Position numbers and translations under genes: made by a program. A DNA stretch of 64,000 nucleotides from Desulfarculus sp. (lineage in GTDB: Bacteria; Desulfobacterota; Desulfarculia; Desulfarculales; Desulfarculaceae). The stretch is from assembly GCA_016218705.1 (NCBI GenBank), contig JACRDC010000083.1, positions 1 through 64,000 of the forward strand, written 5' to 3'. Positions 7,956 to 16,937 of this stretch are shown piece by piece. The notes under the pieces were generated by a model. It had not been told where the DNA came from. It made no database searches and saw only the letters and a list, made by a program, of their open reading frames with translations. The stretch's first letter is position 1; each line of letters opens with the position of its first letter.

Positions 7956-8576
7956 CTAGTCCTCTCCCTGGTACAGGCTAAGGGGGCGGGCGGCCTCCAG
8001 GCGCTGGGCCAGGGCGCCCTGGCCCAGCAGATCGCCGGCCAGCAGGTAGGGGATGCGCGGCCAGGGCGCCAGGTCAAAGGTGCGGCGGAACAGGTCCTCG
8101 AAGATGTCGCGCACCGCCCGGGCCGCCGAGCCCAGCCAGACCTCGCCCCGGCGGGTGTCCCAGCAGACCTCGAAGACCTGGGTGGCCGGCGGGATGCGCC
8201 GTAAGAGGTCCAGGCGCACCTTCTCCTTGAGGTCCTCGCGCTCGCCGCGCGACAGGCCCCGCCCCTCGCGCAGGCCCAGGGCCTTGTGCATCTCCAGGCG
8301 GTGGTACTTCTTGAGGAGCGCCGCCGGCACCCGCCGCCGGTCCAGGCGCAGGCCCAGGATCACGTAGGGGTCCAGGGCGTAGGAGGCATAGGCGAAGCCG
8401 GTGTCCAGGTAGTCATGGGCCGAGACCCAGCCCACGGCCTGCTCCTCGGTGCTGCCCTCGATGTCCAAAAACAGGTTGGCGCGGATGCGGCGATCCACGA
8501 AGTCCCAGAAGTCGGGCGGCGTGTCGCCCCTCACCTGGTAGCGGCTAAGGCTCAAGGAGCCCTTGATGAGTCCCAT
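7956..8576 (-). CDS. RdgC-like recombination-associated protein
   Basis: 206 residues resembling the short RdgC-type proteins of anaerobic proteobacteria: MGLIKGSLSLSRYQV start, an EEQAVGWVSAHDYLD block, LGLRLDRRRVPAALLKKY and FEVCWDTRRGEVWLGS. RdgC binds double-stranded DNA as a ring-like dimer and modulates RecA; the well-studied gammaproteobacterial form is about 300 residues, so this is a reduced version. An AAGGGGAG site precedes the ATG. It heads a two-gene unit with the hypothetical protein that follows. The family call is by pattern memory and should be confirmed. Confidence 0.6.
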   Translation of the reverse strand: MGLIKGSLSLSRYQVRGDTPPDFWDFVDRRIRANLFLDIEGSTEEQAVGWVSAHDYLDTGFAYASYALDPYVILGLRLDRRRVPAALLKKYHRLEMHKALGLREGRGLSRGEREDLKEKVRLDLLRRIPPATQVFEVCWDTRRGEVWLGSAARAVRDIFEDLFRRTFDLAPWPRIPYLLAGDLLGQGALAQRLEAARPLSLYQGED

Positions 8577-8614
8577 GGCTCTCCCCTTCCCTGCTCGGAG
8601 ATATGGGCGGGAGC

Positions 8615-10000
8615 TTACTGCCCCGCGCCGCCGGGCGCAAGCGAGGCCCCGCTCAGCCGCAGTTCACCGAAAAGCAGGCTGGGGGTGCGCAGCTTGGTGT
8701 AGGGGAAGGGGTCGTCGCCCACCCGTTGCAGGGACCGCCACAGGCCGTCGAAGTTGCCGGCCATGTTCATGCCCTCCACGGCGTGGGCCACCTGGCCGCC
8801 CTCCACCCACAGGCCTTGCAGGCCGTAGGAGAAATCGCCGGTGGTGGAGTTGAAGTTGCCGCCCAAAAAGCTGGTCACCGCCAGGCCGCGCTCCAGGCCG
8901 GCCAGCATCTCGCCAAAGCCGCCGGGCTGGCTGGGAGTCAAGAGCACGTTGCTGTGGCCGCCGGTGGTGGGTTTGAGGCCTAGCATGCGGGCGTAGTAGG
9001 TGTCCAGGTAGAAGTCCCGGAGCACCCCGCCCTCGATGAGGGTGAAGGGTTGGGCGGCCACGCCTTCGCCGTCGTACCAGCGCGAGCCGAAGCCTTCCTT
9101 GAGCAAGGGCTGGTCGCTGATGGAGAGCAGGGGCGCAGCCACGGCCTGGCCCTGGCGGCCCCGCAGATAGCTGCGCTCCTGGTGCAGGGTGGCCCCGGAA
9201 AGGCAGCCCAGGAGGTCGCCCAAGAGCCGGCTGGCGGCCTGGTTCTCCACCAGCACCGGGAAGGCGCCGCTGGGGCCGGGGCGGGCGCCCATCTGGCGCA
9301 GGGCGCGGGCCGCCGCGGTGCTCGCCAGGGTCTTCAACCGATCCTGGCCGCCCAGGTCGGCCAGGCGGCGAGAGCCCCGCCACCAGTAGCCGCTGCGCCG
9401 CTTGCCGCCCTGCCCCGGGTCCATGAGCACCGTGGACGCCACCACGAAGCCGCCAGTCTCTTCTTGGCTGCCCAAAAAGCCGTAGCTGGTGGCCAGCACG
9501 TCCTGGCTCACCTCCATGTAGGAGCCGCCCTGGGCGCTGACCAACTGGCCAGCCCCTTGCCCCGCCGCGCGGCTTAGGCCCTCCATCTCCCGGCCCAGGT
9601 CCATCCACAGGGCCGTGGGGCTCTGGCGCAAGCTCTGATCCATGAGCCCCAGGTCCGGGGCCGGCCCCCGGGCGTAGCGGGCCGGCTCGGGTAGCGACCG
9701 CTGGGGGTCGGGCTCCAGCAGGCGGGTCAGCGCCGCGGCCTTGTCCATGAAGCCGGCCAGGGCCTCGGGGCGCAGGTCGCTGGTGGAATGCAGGGCGTAG
9801 CGGCCGTCCAGGAACAGGCGCACCGTAAGCCCCTGGCGGATGGAGGCGCTGGCCTTCTCCAGGCCACCGTCGCGAAAGCCCACGTCCACGAAGCGCGAAC
9901 GGGTCGCGTTGGCCGAGGCCTCTCTCGCGCCGGCCTGCTTGGCCGCCACCAGGGCCTGCTCGGCCACCCGGGTCAGGTCCTCCAGGGCCTGGCTAGCCAT
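8615..10000 (-). CDS. pmbA: TldE/PmbA-family metalloprotease subunit
   Basis: 461 residues of the TldD/PmbA (TldE) fold. The N-terminal domain contains RFVDVGFRDGGLEKASASIRQGLTVRLF and the C-terminal half the EGVAAQPFTLIEGGVLRDFYLDTYYAR segment. As expected for the TldE partner, there is no HExxxH zinc site; that is supplied by TldD. In E. coli TldD and TldE form a heterodimeric protease that trims microcin B17 and CcdA. The start overlaps the end of the upstream tldD gene by 8 nt, the normal pairing. Whether this protein also works outside the cytoplasm is open, because its partner carries a Tat-like signal and this one does not. Confidence 0.88.
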   Translation of the reverse strand: MASQALEDLTRVAEQALVAAKQAGAREASANATRSRFVDVGFRDGGLEKASASIRQGLTVRLFLDGRYALHSTSDLRPEALAGFMDKAAALTRLLEPDPQRSLPEPARYARGPAPDLGLMDQSLRQSPTALWMDLGREMEGLSRAAGQGAGQLVSAQGGSYMEVSQDVLATSYGFLGSQEETGGFVVASTVLMDPGQGGKRRSGYWWRGSRRLADLGGQDRLKTLASTAAARALRQMGARPGPSGAFPVLVENQAASRLLGDLLGCLSGATLHQERSYLRGRQGQAVAAPLLSISDQPLLKEGFGSRWYDGEGVAAQPFTLIEGGVLRDFYLDTYYARMLGLKPTTGGHSNVLLTPSQPGGFGEMLAGLERGLAVTSFLGGNFNSTTGDFSYGLQGLWVEGGQVAHAVEGMNMAGNFDGLWRSLQRVGDDPFPYTKLRTPSLLFGELRLSGASLAPGGAGQ

Positions 10001-11582
10001 GGGTGCCTCCCACGTTGATGGCGCTGACCAGGGTGGTGGGCAGCCCCTGGCTCACGGGCACGGTCTGGCCCAGCTTGCCGCACATGTAGCCCGCCGTGGC
10101 CAGCGCCGGGTCGTTGCCCACCATGCTGATGCGCGACAAGGCCTGGGGGCCGTTGCCGATGATGTTGACGTCCTTGACCGGGTGGGTGAGCTTGCCGTTT
10201 TCGATGGCGTAGCCGCTCTTGACGTAGAAGCTGAAGTCGCCTGCCCCGATGTTCACCTGGCCGTTGGTGAACTGCACGGCGTAGAGCCCCTTCTTGACCG
10301 AGGCGATGATCTCGGCGGGCTCGAAGGGTCCGGCCTCCATGAAGGTGGCGCGCATGCGGGGCATGGGCGCGTACTCGAAGCTCTGGCGCCGGCCCGAGCC
10401 GGTGGAATCGCACTTGTACCAGCGGGCGCTGAGGCGGTCGTGCAGGTAGGAGCGCAGCACGCCCTTTTCCACCAGCACCGTGCGCTGGCTCTGGCCCCCC
10501 TCGTCGTCGAAGTTGATGGCCCCGTGGGCGTGGGGGATGGTGCCGTCGTCCACCACCGTGACCTGCTCGCCGGCGATCCTCTGCCCCAGGCGCTCGGCGT
10601 AGGTGCTCACCCGCCGGCGGTTGAAGTCGGCCTCCAGGCCGTGGCCGATGGCCTCGTGCAAGAGTATGCCCGCCGAGCCGGGGGCCAGCACGCAAGGCAT
10701 CTCGCCGGCCATGAGCGGACGAGCGTCGAACAGCTCCAGGGTGCGCTTGACGGCCCCGCCGGCCAGCTCGTCCAACAGCGCCGGGGTGTAGACCTCCAGC
10801 CCGGCGCGGGTGGTGATGTCGCGGTAGTTGGACTCGCGGCGGCCGTCCTGCTCGGCCACGCAGGAGGCGAACAGACTGGTGCGCGGCCTTAAGTCGCTCA
10901 GGAGCACGCCATCGCTGTTGGCCAGGAGGACCCGCGACTGGCCGTCGTGGAATTGCAGCAGGGTCTTCTTGATCCGGCCGTCGCTGGCGGCCATGCGCCC
11001 ACCCACCCGGCGCAGAAGCTCCAGGCGCTGGGGCACGCCCACCTGGTCCCAGGGCTGGGCCTGGGGGTAGAGGTCCAGGCGGGGCTGGCGCTTCAAGGGC
11101 CGCGCCTCCAGGCCACGGGCGCCCGGGGCCTGGCCGCCGCCGTTGGCCAGGGAGGCCGCGGCTTTGGCCGCCTCCAGCATGGCCGGCAGGCTCAGCTCCT
11201 GGCTGAAGGCGTAGCCGGTCTGCTCGCGTTTAAGCACCCGCACCCCCATGCCCAGGCTCACCGAGGTGAAGGCCCGGTTGACCTTGCCGTCCTCCATGAC
11301 GATCCAGGTGCCCTGGCTGTGCTGGAAGTAGAGGTCGCTGTAGTCGCCGCCCCCGCCCAACGCCTCGCGCAGCACGCGGTCCAGGTCGCCGGCGGTGATG
11401 CCGAAGGCGCCCTCGAAATACTCCAGGTGCGGGGCGGGCGGGGCGGCCGATGTGGCCTGGCCGCTGGCCAGGGACTGGCAGCCCAGGCCCAGCAGCACCG
11501 GGCCGGCCACCGTGGCGGCGGTGGCGGCCAGCAGGAAGCTGCGGCGGCTTAAATCCACCTGACCGGCGTGCTCTGCCATCAT
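9993..11582 (-). CDS. tldD: TldD-family zinc metalloprotease with Tat-like leader
   Basis: About 529 residues. The catalytic HEAIGHGLEADF motif (HExxxH) and the downstream GNGPQALSRISMVGNDPALATAGYMCGKLGQ region are standard TldD features. The N-terminus is unusual: DLSRRSFLLAATAATVAGPVLLGLGCQ is a twin-arginine signal (RRSFLL, then a hydrophobic stretch), with a possible lipobox LGLGC. TldD is normally cytoplasmic. The start is placed at 11582 after a GGAGGAG site; ATGs at 11579 and 11594 are alternatives, and all of them keep the Tat motif. It overlaps pmbA by 8 nt. A Tat-exported TldD beside an untagged TldE would need co-export or separate function. Confidence 0.87.
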   Translation of the reverse strand: MMAEHAGQVDLSRRSFLLAATAATVAGPVLLGLGCQSLASGQATSAAPPAPHLEYFEGAFGITAGDLDRVLREALGGGGDYSDLYFQHSQGTWIVMEDGKVNRAFTSVSLGMGVRVLKREQTGYAFSQELSLPAMLEAAKAAASLANGGGQAPGARGLEARPLKRQPRLDLYPQAQPWDQVGVPQRLELLRRVGGRMAASDGRIKKTLLQFHDGQSRVLLANSDGVLLSDLRPRTSLFASCVAEQDGRRESNYRDITTRAGLEVYTPALLDELAGGAVKRTLELFDARPLMAGEMPCVLAPGSAGILLHEAIGHGLEADFNRRRVSTYAERLGQRIAGEQVTVVDDGTIPHAHGAINFDDEGGQSQRTVLVEKGVLRSYLHDRLSARWYKCDSTGSGRRQSFEYAPMPRMRATFMEAGPFEPAEIIASVKKGLYAVQFTNGQVNIGAGDFSFYVKSGYAIENGKLTHPVKDVNIIGNGPQALSRISMVGNDPALATAGYMCGKLGQTVPVSQGLPTTLVSAINVGGTHG

Positions 11583-11693
11583 GGTCTCCTCCATGGGGGG
11601 GCGCGCACCCCGCGGGCCTCCCCGGTGCAACAACCACCGACCGAGCCCCAAGTATATCAGCCGCCGCCACCCCGGTCCGGCGCGCGGCTGGAT

Positions 11694-12821
11694 CTAGCGG
11701 TTTTGCAGGACTTCCCGTATCTCGGGGTCCTCGCCCAGGTAGCGGAACAAGATGCGCCGCCAGGCGTCCTCCTGCAGCTTGGCCAGCAGCGCCAAGTTGA
11801 CGGGCTTGCGCCAGGGGCTTTGCGTGGGCAGGGCGAAGGCAAAGATGCCGGGCTGGAAGTTGTCGCGCTGCACCTCGATCTGGCCCTTGAACTGGTGGTT
11901 GGCCAGGTAGCGCAGGGAGGGACGGTCGCTCACCACGGCGTCCAACCGCCCCGCCGACAGATCACGCAGCAGATCGCCCAGGCCGGGGTAGGTGGCAAAC
12001 CCCAGGCGGTGCCCCTCCAGGTAGGCCTGGGAGACGGAGTCCTTGACCACGCCCAGGCGCAGGTCGCGCAGCTCGCTGGTATCGCGGGAAGTCACACCCA
12101 GGTGGCTGACCGTGAGGGAGGTGGTGATGACGGCCGTGAAGCTGGCGATCAGCACCAGGGAGATGAGCATCCAGGTCACGGCCAGCAGGCGGCCGGTGAA
12201 GGTCACCGGGGCCTTGTCGCCATAGCCCACGCTGGTCATGGTCTGGGCCGCCCACCACAGGCCCGAGCCCACGCCGTGCCAGAAGCTGCCCCCGAACTGG
12301 TGGCAGTTCTTGCGGCGCTCCAAGAGCCAGATGGCCAGGCCAGCCGCCAACAGGCAGGCCAGCACCACCAGGAGTATCTCCACCGGCCGCGAGGAGAGCA
12401 GCCGGTCAAGGGTCTCCAGCCAGGAAGCCCCGGCCTTGGCCGGCGTGGCGATGCCCAGGCCGGTGAGAAAATAGGGCTGGCTAAAATCCAAGAGCTTCTC
12501 GCGGTCGGCGGTGACGGTCAGGGCCGTGGCCGCCAGGTCCACCTTGCCCTGCTCCACCGCGTGCAAAAGATCGCTCAAGGTCATCTCCCTGACCTCGTAC
12601 TCCACCCCCAGGTGCCTGGCCATGTTGTCCCAGAGCTCCATGGTGATGCCCACCCAGCGGCCGTCGGCGGCCTTGAAGGAAAAGGGCTCCACGATGGCGG
12701 TGCCCACCACCAGCCGGGGCTTGGCCGGCGTGGCCGGGGAGGCGTTGTCCGCCCAGGCCGCGCCGAGGCCGGCCGCCAAGAAGGCCAGGACCAAAAACAA
12801 CGTCAGGCCGGCTTGCTTCAT
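11694..12821 (-). CDS. GluR0-like ligand-gated ion channel
   Basis: 375 residues combining a periplasmic amino-acid-type binding protein with a pore. A signal peptide (about 1-25) is followed by binding lobe S1 (PRLVVGTAIVEPFSF...VDLAATALTVTADREKLLDFSQPYF), TM1 (about 147-167), a pore loop with the potassium-type filter TSVGYGD (196-202), TM2 (about 212-235), and lobe S2 (LRLGVVKDSVSQAYL...GRLDAVVSDRPSLRYL). This S1-TM-P-TM-S2 order is that of prokaryotic glutamate-receptor homologues such as GluR0, which pass potassium on ligand binding. An AAGGAG site precedes the ATG. It lies 19 nt after a sugar transferase gene, with no obvious functional link. The ligand is unknown. Confidence 0.88.
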   Translation of the reverse strand: MKQAGLTLFLVLAFLAAGLGAAWADNASPATPAKPRLVVGTAIVEPFSFKAADGRWVGITMELWDNMARHLGVEYEVREMTLSDLLHAVEQGKVDLAATALTVTADREKLLDFSQPYFLTGLGIATPAKAGASWLETLDRLLSSRPVEILLVVLACLLAAGLAIWLLERRKNCHQFGGSFWHGVGSGLWWAAQTMTSVGYGDKAPVTFTGRLLAVTWMLISLVLIASFTAVITTSLTVSHLGVTSRDTSELRDLRLGVVKDSVSQAYLEGHRLGFATYPGLGDLLRDLSAGRLDAVVSDRPSLRYLANHQFKGQIEVQRDNFQPGIFAFALPTQSPWRKPVNLALLAKLQEDAWRRILFRYLGEDPEIREVLQNR

Positions 12822-12840
12822 GGGCGGCTCCTTGCCGGGC

Positions 12841-13518
12841 TCACAGCCCCTTGGCCTTGGCCATCAGCGTCACGGTGCGGCGGATGAGCTTCATGTCCAA
12901 CAGAAAGAGCCGCCAGGGGCCGTGGCTCAGTTGAAAATCCAGGTACTCCTGGTCCATGCTGGCCTGCTTGTCCATGTTCAGGCCGGGCAGGTCCTTGTGG
13001 GCCTGCACCATGCCGGTGAGCCCGGCCTTGAGCACGGTGCGGAAATGCTCGCCCCGGGCCAGCCCCTGCTCGTAGATCTCCAGGTTGCGCGGCCTCGGGC
13101 CCACCACGCTCATGTCGCCCAGGAGGATGCTAAGCAACTGGGGCAGCTCGTCCAGGTAGGCGCGTTGCAGCAGGGTGCCCACCAGGCTAAGGCTCTGGCC
13201 GTCGTGCTCCAGGGTCTTGGTGTGGATGAACTGGCCGTTTTGCCTCATGACCTCGATGACCCCGGGCCTGAAGATGTTGAATTTGCGGAAGGCGAAGGGC
13301 CGTCCCTGGGACACCCGTGGCTCGGTGTAGAACAAGGGCGCCCGCGCCCGGCCCCGCAACAGGTGCTCCAGTATGATGCCCACGAAGGCCAGCACGAACA
13401 CTGGCGCGCTGAGCAGCAGCAGGCCGCCGGCGAAGACCAGGTCAAAGGCGCGCTTGGGCCAGGGCAGGGGCACCGGGGCCAGGGTGGCGGGAAGCGGGGG
13501 GGATGATTGCAGGGGCAA
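12841..13518 (-). CDS. bacterial sugar transferase (undecaprenyl-phosphate type)
   Basis: 225 residues of the PF02397-type sugar transferase family. One N-terminal hydrophobic segment (about 26-52) is followed by FRKFNIFRPG, then a catalytic core with RAYLDELPQLLSILLGDMSVVGPRP, the family hallmark. These enzymes transfer sugar-1-phosphate to a polyprenyl phosphate to start exopolysaccharide or glycan synthesis. The protein is at the short end of the family, with only the C-terminal catalytic part. The start appears to be TTG at 13518, preceded by CGGAGATAG. No other polysaccharide genes lie nearby, so its product is unknown. Confidence 0.85.
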   Translation of the reverse strand: MPLQSSPPLPATLAPVPLPWPKRAFDLVFAGGLLLLSAPVFVLAFVGIILEHLLRGRARAPLFYTEPRVSQGRPFAFRKFNIFRPGVIEVMRQNGQFIHTKTLEHDGQSLSLVGTLLQRAYLDELPQLLSILLGDMSVVGPRPRNLEIYEQGLARGEHFRTVLKAGLTGMVQAHKDLPGLNMDKQASMDQEYLDFQLSHGPWRLFLLDMKLIRRTVTLMAKAKGL

Positions 13519-13586
13519 GGCTATCTCCGCGCGGGGGTTGAGGGCCGGTAACTGTTCACACGCGCCAAGGGCGCCTGTGACTTATT

Positions 13587-14717
13587 CTACCCCAGCCGGC
13601 GCTTGAAACGCAGCACGCTCAAGCCAAGGAGCGCCAAGCCCAAAATACCCATGCCCACGAACTGGGGCCAAAGCACCTCCACCCCCACGCCCTTGAGGAA
13701 TATGCCCCGCACCACCAGGATAAAGTAGCGCAGGGGGTTCAAGTAGGTGAGGTACTGCACCGCCTGGGGCATGTTGGCGATGGGGAAAATCAGCCCCGAG
13801 AGCAGGATGGCCGGGGTGAGGATGAAGGTTCCCGCGGTCATGGCCTGCTGCTGGGTGGAGGAGAGCGTGGAGATGAGGAGCCCCAGGCCCACCGAATTGA
13901 ACAAAAACAGCACTGTGCCCAACAAGAGCACCCACAGGGAACCCCTGAGCGGCACCTCGAACCAGAACACCCCGGCCACGGTGACCAGCACCACGTCGGC
14001 CAGGGCTATGATGACAAAGGGCACGGTCTTGCCCAGGATCAGCTCCACCGGCCTTAGCGGCGAGACCAAGAGCTGCTCCATGGTGCCGATCTCCTTCTCG
14101 CGCACCACGGCCAAGGCCGTGAGCATGAGGCTGACCAGCATCACCACCATGGCGATCACCCCGGGCACGAAGGACCAGCGGCTGTCCAGGTTCTCGTTGA
14201 ACCAGATGCGGTGCTCCACCTCCACCGCCGGCTTGGCCTCGCGGGCGCCCAGGCGCTGCATGCGCTCCTTCATGATCTCCTGGGCGTAGTCGTTTATCAC
14301 CGCCCCCAGGTAGCGCAGCACCACCAGGGTCTGGTTGGAGTCGGTGCCGTCCAGCACCACCTGCACGCTGGCCGTCTCGCCGGTCTTGAGGCGCTTGGCG
14401 AAGTTCTTGGGCAGGCGCACCAGTATGGTTATGCGGCCCTGATCTATCAGGGCGCGGGCCTGGGCCTCGCTATCCAGGTAATAATTCAGGTCGAAGTAGG
14501 CGGTGCTGCCCAGGCGGGAGATGAGCTGGCGGCTCTGGGGGGTGCGGTCCTCGTCCAGGATGGCGGTGCGCACGTGCTGGATGTCGAAGTTGACCGCGTA
14601 GCCGTAGATGACCAGTTGCACCAGGGGCGGCAGGAACAAGAGGATGCGCAGGCGCCGGTCGCGCAGCACGTGGATGAACTCCTTGACCAGCATGCGGCCG
14701 ATGCGCCTGAGGAACAC
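13587..14717 (-). CDS. ABC-2 type permease (second of two)
   Basis: 376 residues of the YhhJ/YbhR-like ABC-2 permease family. There is one N-terminal helix (RILLFLPPLVQLVIYGYAVNF), a large extracytoplasmic loop with IRTAILDEDRTPQSRQL-like and VEHRIWFNENLDS segments, and five C-terminal helices, with the conserved VVREKEIGTMEQLLVSPLRPVELILGK loop and NPLRYFILVVRGIFLKG near the end. It probably forms a heterodimeric pore with the preceding permease, 3 nt upstream. The start is GTG after an AGGTGAG site. It is the last gene of the exporter operon. Confidence 0.88.
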   Translation of the reverse strand: MFLRRIGRMLVKEFIHVLRDRRLRILLFLPPLVQLVIYGYAVNFDIQHVRTAILDEDRTPQSRQLISRLGSTAYFDLNYYLDSEAQARALIDQGRITILVRLPKNFAKRLKTGETASVQVVLDGTDSNQTLVVLRYLGAVINDYAQEIMKERMQRLGAREAKPAVEVEHRIWFNENLDSRWSFVPGVIAMVVMLVSLMLTALAVVREKEIGTMEQLLVSPLRPVELILGKTVPFVIIALADVVLVTVAGVFWFEVPLRGSLWVLLLGTVLFLFNSVGLGLLISTLSSTQQQAMTAGTFILTPAILLSGLIFPIANMPQAVQYLTYLNPLRYFILVVRGIFLKGVGVEVLWPQFVGMGILGLALLGLSVLRFKRRLG

Positions 14718-14720
14718 GTC

Positions 14721-15854
14721 TCACCTCACCTTCTTGGAGAAGCGGCGCACGGCGGCCGCCAGGTAGAGGAAGGCGAAGCCCACCAGCAATAGGGCCTGGG
14801 GCCACAGGGTCTCCAGGCCCAGGCCCTTGAGGTAGACGTCCTTGACGATGCTGACGAAGTAGCGGGCGGGCACCAGGTAGGAGACCCCCTGTAGCACGAG
14901 CGGCATCTGGCCTATGTCGAACATGAAGCCCGAGAGCAGAAAGGCCGGCAAAAAGGAGGTGAGCATGGCCACCTGGTTGGCCTGCACCTGGTTGCTGGAG
15001 ACCACCGAGATCAGAAGGCCCTGGCCCAGCATCACCAAGAGGTACAGGGCCGACATGCTCACCATGAGAAACCAACTGCCGCGCATGGGCACCTCGAAGA
15101 GAAACTGGCTCATGCCCATGGCGATGGCCATGTCCACCATTCCTATGATGAAGTAAGGCCCCACCTTGCCCAGGATCAGCTCGGCGCGCTTGAGCGGGCT
15201 GGCCATGAGCCCCTCCATGCTGCCCCGCTCGGCCTCGCGCACCACCGACAGCGCCGTGAGCGTGGAGCCCACCATGGTCATGATGACCACGATCAGCCCC
15301 GGCACGATGAAGTTGCGGCTCTCCATGTCCTCGTTGAACCACACCCGGGGCTCGATCCTGAGGGGGGTCTTGATGGTGGTCTGGCCCTTTTTTTCCAAGC
15401 GCTCCAGCATGATCTTCTGGTTGAAGTCGGCGGCCACCGCCTGCACGTAGCCCAGGATGACGTTGGCGGTGTTGGCGTCGGAGCCGTCAATGATGGCCTG
15501 CACCTTGGCGGCTTGTTCATTGGTGAGCTTTCTGCCGAAGTCATGGGCCAAGACCAGGATCAGGCGCACCTCGCCGTGGTCCAACAGGCGCTCGGCCTCC
15601 TGGTAGGAGTCCACGTAGCGGGTCAGGCTGAAGTAGGGCGAGCCCAGGAAGCGGTTCAGGAACTCGCGGCTGATCTGGCTGCGGCCCTGGTCGTAGACCG
15701 CCGTGGGCACGTGCTTGATATCGAAGGTCAGCGCGTAGCCATAGAGCAACAGGAGCATCACGGGCATGAGCACGATCTGGATCAGGCTGCGGGGGTCGCG
15801 CCTGATCTGGATCAGTTCCTTGCGGAACACGGCCAGCACCCGCTGGGGCCGCAT
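14721..15854 (-). CDS. ABC-2 type permease (first of two)
   Basis: 377 residues, paralogous to the following permease, with the same layout: helix IVLMPVMLLLLYGYALTF, an outer loop containing LRIEPRVWFNEDMESRNFIVPG, and a C-terminal helical bundle with VVREAERGSMEGLMASPLKRAELILGK. The ATG at 15854 lies 2 nt after the stop of the KAS III-like gene, so its translation likely depends on that gene. With two ATPases and an HlyD-type adaptor the set matches the YbhGFSR/YhiI-type exporter architecture, which expels drugs or lipid-like compounds through the envelope. Confidence 0.88.
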   Translation of the reverse strand: MRPQRVLAVFRKELIQIRRDPRSLIQIVLMPVMLLLLYGYALTFDIKHVPTAVYDQGRSQISREFLNRFLGSPYFSLTRYVDSYQEAERLLDHGEVRLILVLAHDFGRKLTNEQAAKVQAIIDGSDANTANVILGYVQAVAADFNQKIMLERLEKKGQTTIKTPLRIEPRVWFNEDMESRNFIVPGLIVVIMTMVGSTLTALSVVREAERGSMEGLMASPLKRAELILGKVGPYFIIGMVDMAIAMGMSQFLFEVPMRGSWFLMVSMSALYLLVMLGQGLLISVVSSNQVQANQVAMLTSFLPAFLLSGFMFDIGQMPLVLQGVSYLVPARYFVSIVKDVYLKGLGLETLWPQALLLVGFAFLYLAAAVRRFSKKVR

Positions 15855-15856
15855 GG

Positions 15857-16933
15857 CTAGGCCTGGCCCCCCGTGGGCCGCCGGGCCGGGCGGCGCGCTC
15901 CAGCCATGCCGCCCCAGCGGTACAGCACCGCCCCCCAGCCGAAGCCGCCGCCCACCCCAGCCAGCACCAAATGGTCGCCCCGGCGGAAGAGATGCTTGTT
16001 CTCGTCCAGCAGGATGGGGATGGAGGCCTGGGAGGTGTTGCCGTAGCGCTGGTAGTTGGTCAGCGCCTGGTGGGGGGGGAGATTCAGGGCCTGGGCCACG
16101 CCGTCCAGGATGCGGCGGCCGGGCTGGTGGGGCAGCAGGTAGGCGACGTCCTCCAGCCCCAGGCCGCCCATGGCCAGCACCCGGTGGACAGCCTCCACCA
16201 CCCTGGCCACGGCGTAGCCCTTGACCTCCTGGGCCATGAGCTGGAAGCAATGCCAGCCCTTCTGGAAGATCTCCTCGCAGTTTTGGCGGGTGATGGGCAG
16301 GGCCGAGCCGCCGGCCGGCACCTGCACCCACTGTTCCTTGTCACCGTCGCTGGTGGCATAGCTGGCCAGAATGCCGTAGGCGCGGCTGGCCGACCTGGCC
16401 AGCACCACCGCCCCGGCGCCGTCGCCAAAGGTGGCGCCGGTGATGTAGTGCCGAATGTCGGTGGCGCTGGTGGCCTTTTCGGCGCTCACCACCAGGGCGT
16501 GGCGGTAGGCCCGGTGATGGGTCAGCATGGCCTCTGCTATGTGCAGGCCGTAGACAAAGCCCGAGCAGGCCACGCCGATATCGAAGGCCAGGGAGCAGCC
16601 GCCGGCCCCCAGCTTGCTTTGCAGGATGGAGGCGGTGCTGGGCGTCTTCTTGTCGGGGGTGGCGGTGGTCACCACGATCAGGTCAATCTGGCGGGCCGGC
16701 AGGCCGGCGTCGTCCAGGGCGCGGCGCGCGGCCTGGTAGGCCAGGTCGGAGGTGGCCTGGCCGTCGGCGGCCCAGCGGCGCTCCTCGAAGCCCATGACCT
16801 TGCTCACCCACTGGGGGTAGGGGCCGCTACGGCGCTGGTCGAAGTTGCCCAGGTCAACGTATTCGAGCAGGTCCTGGTTGGTCACCACCCGGCTGGGCAC
16901 ATAGCTGCCGGTGCCGATTATCAATGCTCCCAT
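15857..16933 (-). CDS. beta-ketoacyl-ACP synthase III-like enzyme
   Basis: 358 residues with the FabH-type thiolase fold and the complete triad: Cys123 in DIGVACSGF, His269 in LLPHQPGRRI and Asn299 in YGNTSQASIP. KAS III enzymes condense an acyl-CoA starter with malonyl-ACP; family members outside fatty-acid synthesis make ketides, head-to-head condensed lipids or signal molecules. The gene is embedded in the exporter operon, 4 nt after an ATPase gene and 2 nt before a permease gene. That suggests the transporter carries the enzyme's product or that the enzyme modifies the exported lipid. A housekeeping fabH role is less likely because no fab or acp genes adjoin. The substrate is not predictable from sequence. 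Confidence 0.85.
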   Translation of the reverse strand: MGALIIGTGSYVPSRVVTNQDLLEYVDLGNFDQRRSGPYPQWVSKVMGFEERRWAADGQATSDLAYQAARRALDDAGLPARQIDLIVVTTATPDKKTPSTASILQSKLGAGGCSLAFDIGVACSGFVYGLHIAEAMLTHHRAYRHALVVSAEKATSATDIRHYITGATFGDGAGAVVLARSASRAYGILASYATSDGDKEQWVQVPAGGSALPITRQNCEEIFQKGWHCFQLMAQEVKGYAVARVVEAVHRVLAMGGLGLEDVAYLLPHQPGRRILDGVAQALNLPPHQALTNYQRYGNTSQASIPILLDENKHLFRRGDHLVLAGVGGGFGWGAVLYRWGGMAGARRPARRPTGGQA

Positions 16934-16937
16934 GCGG

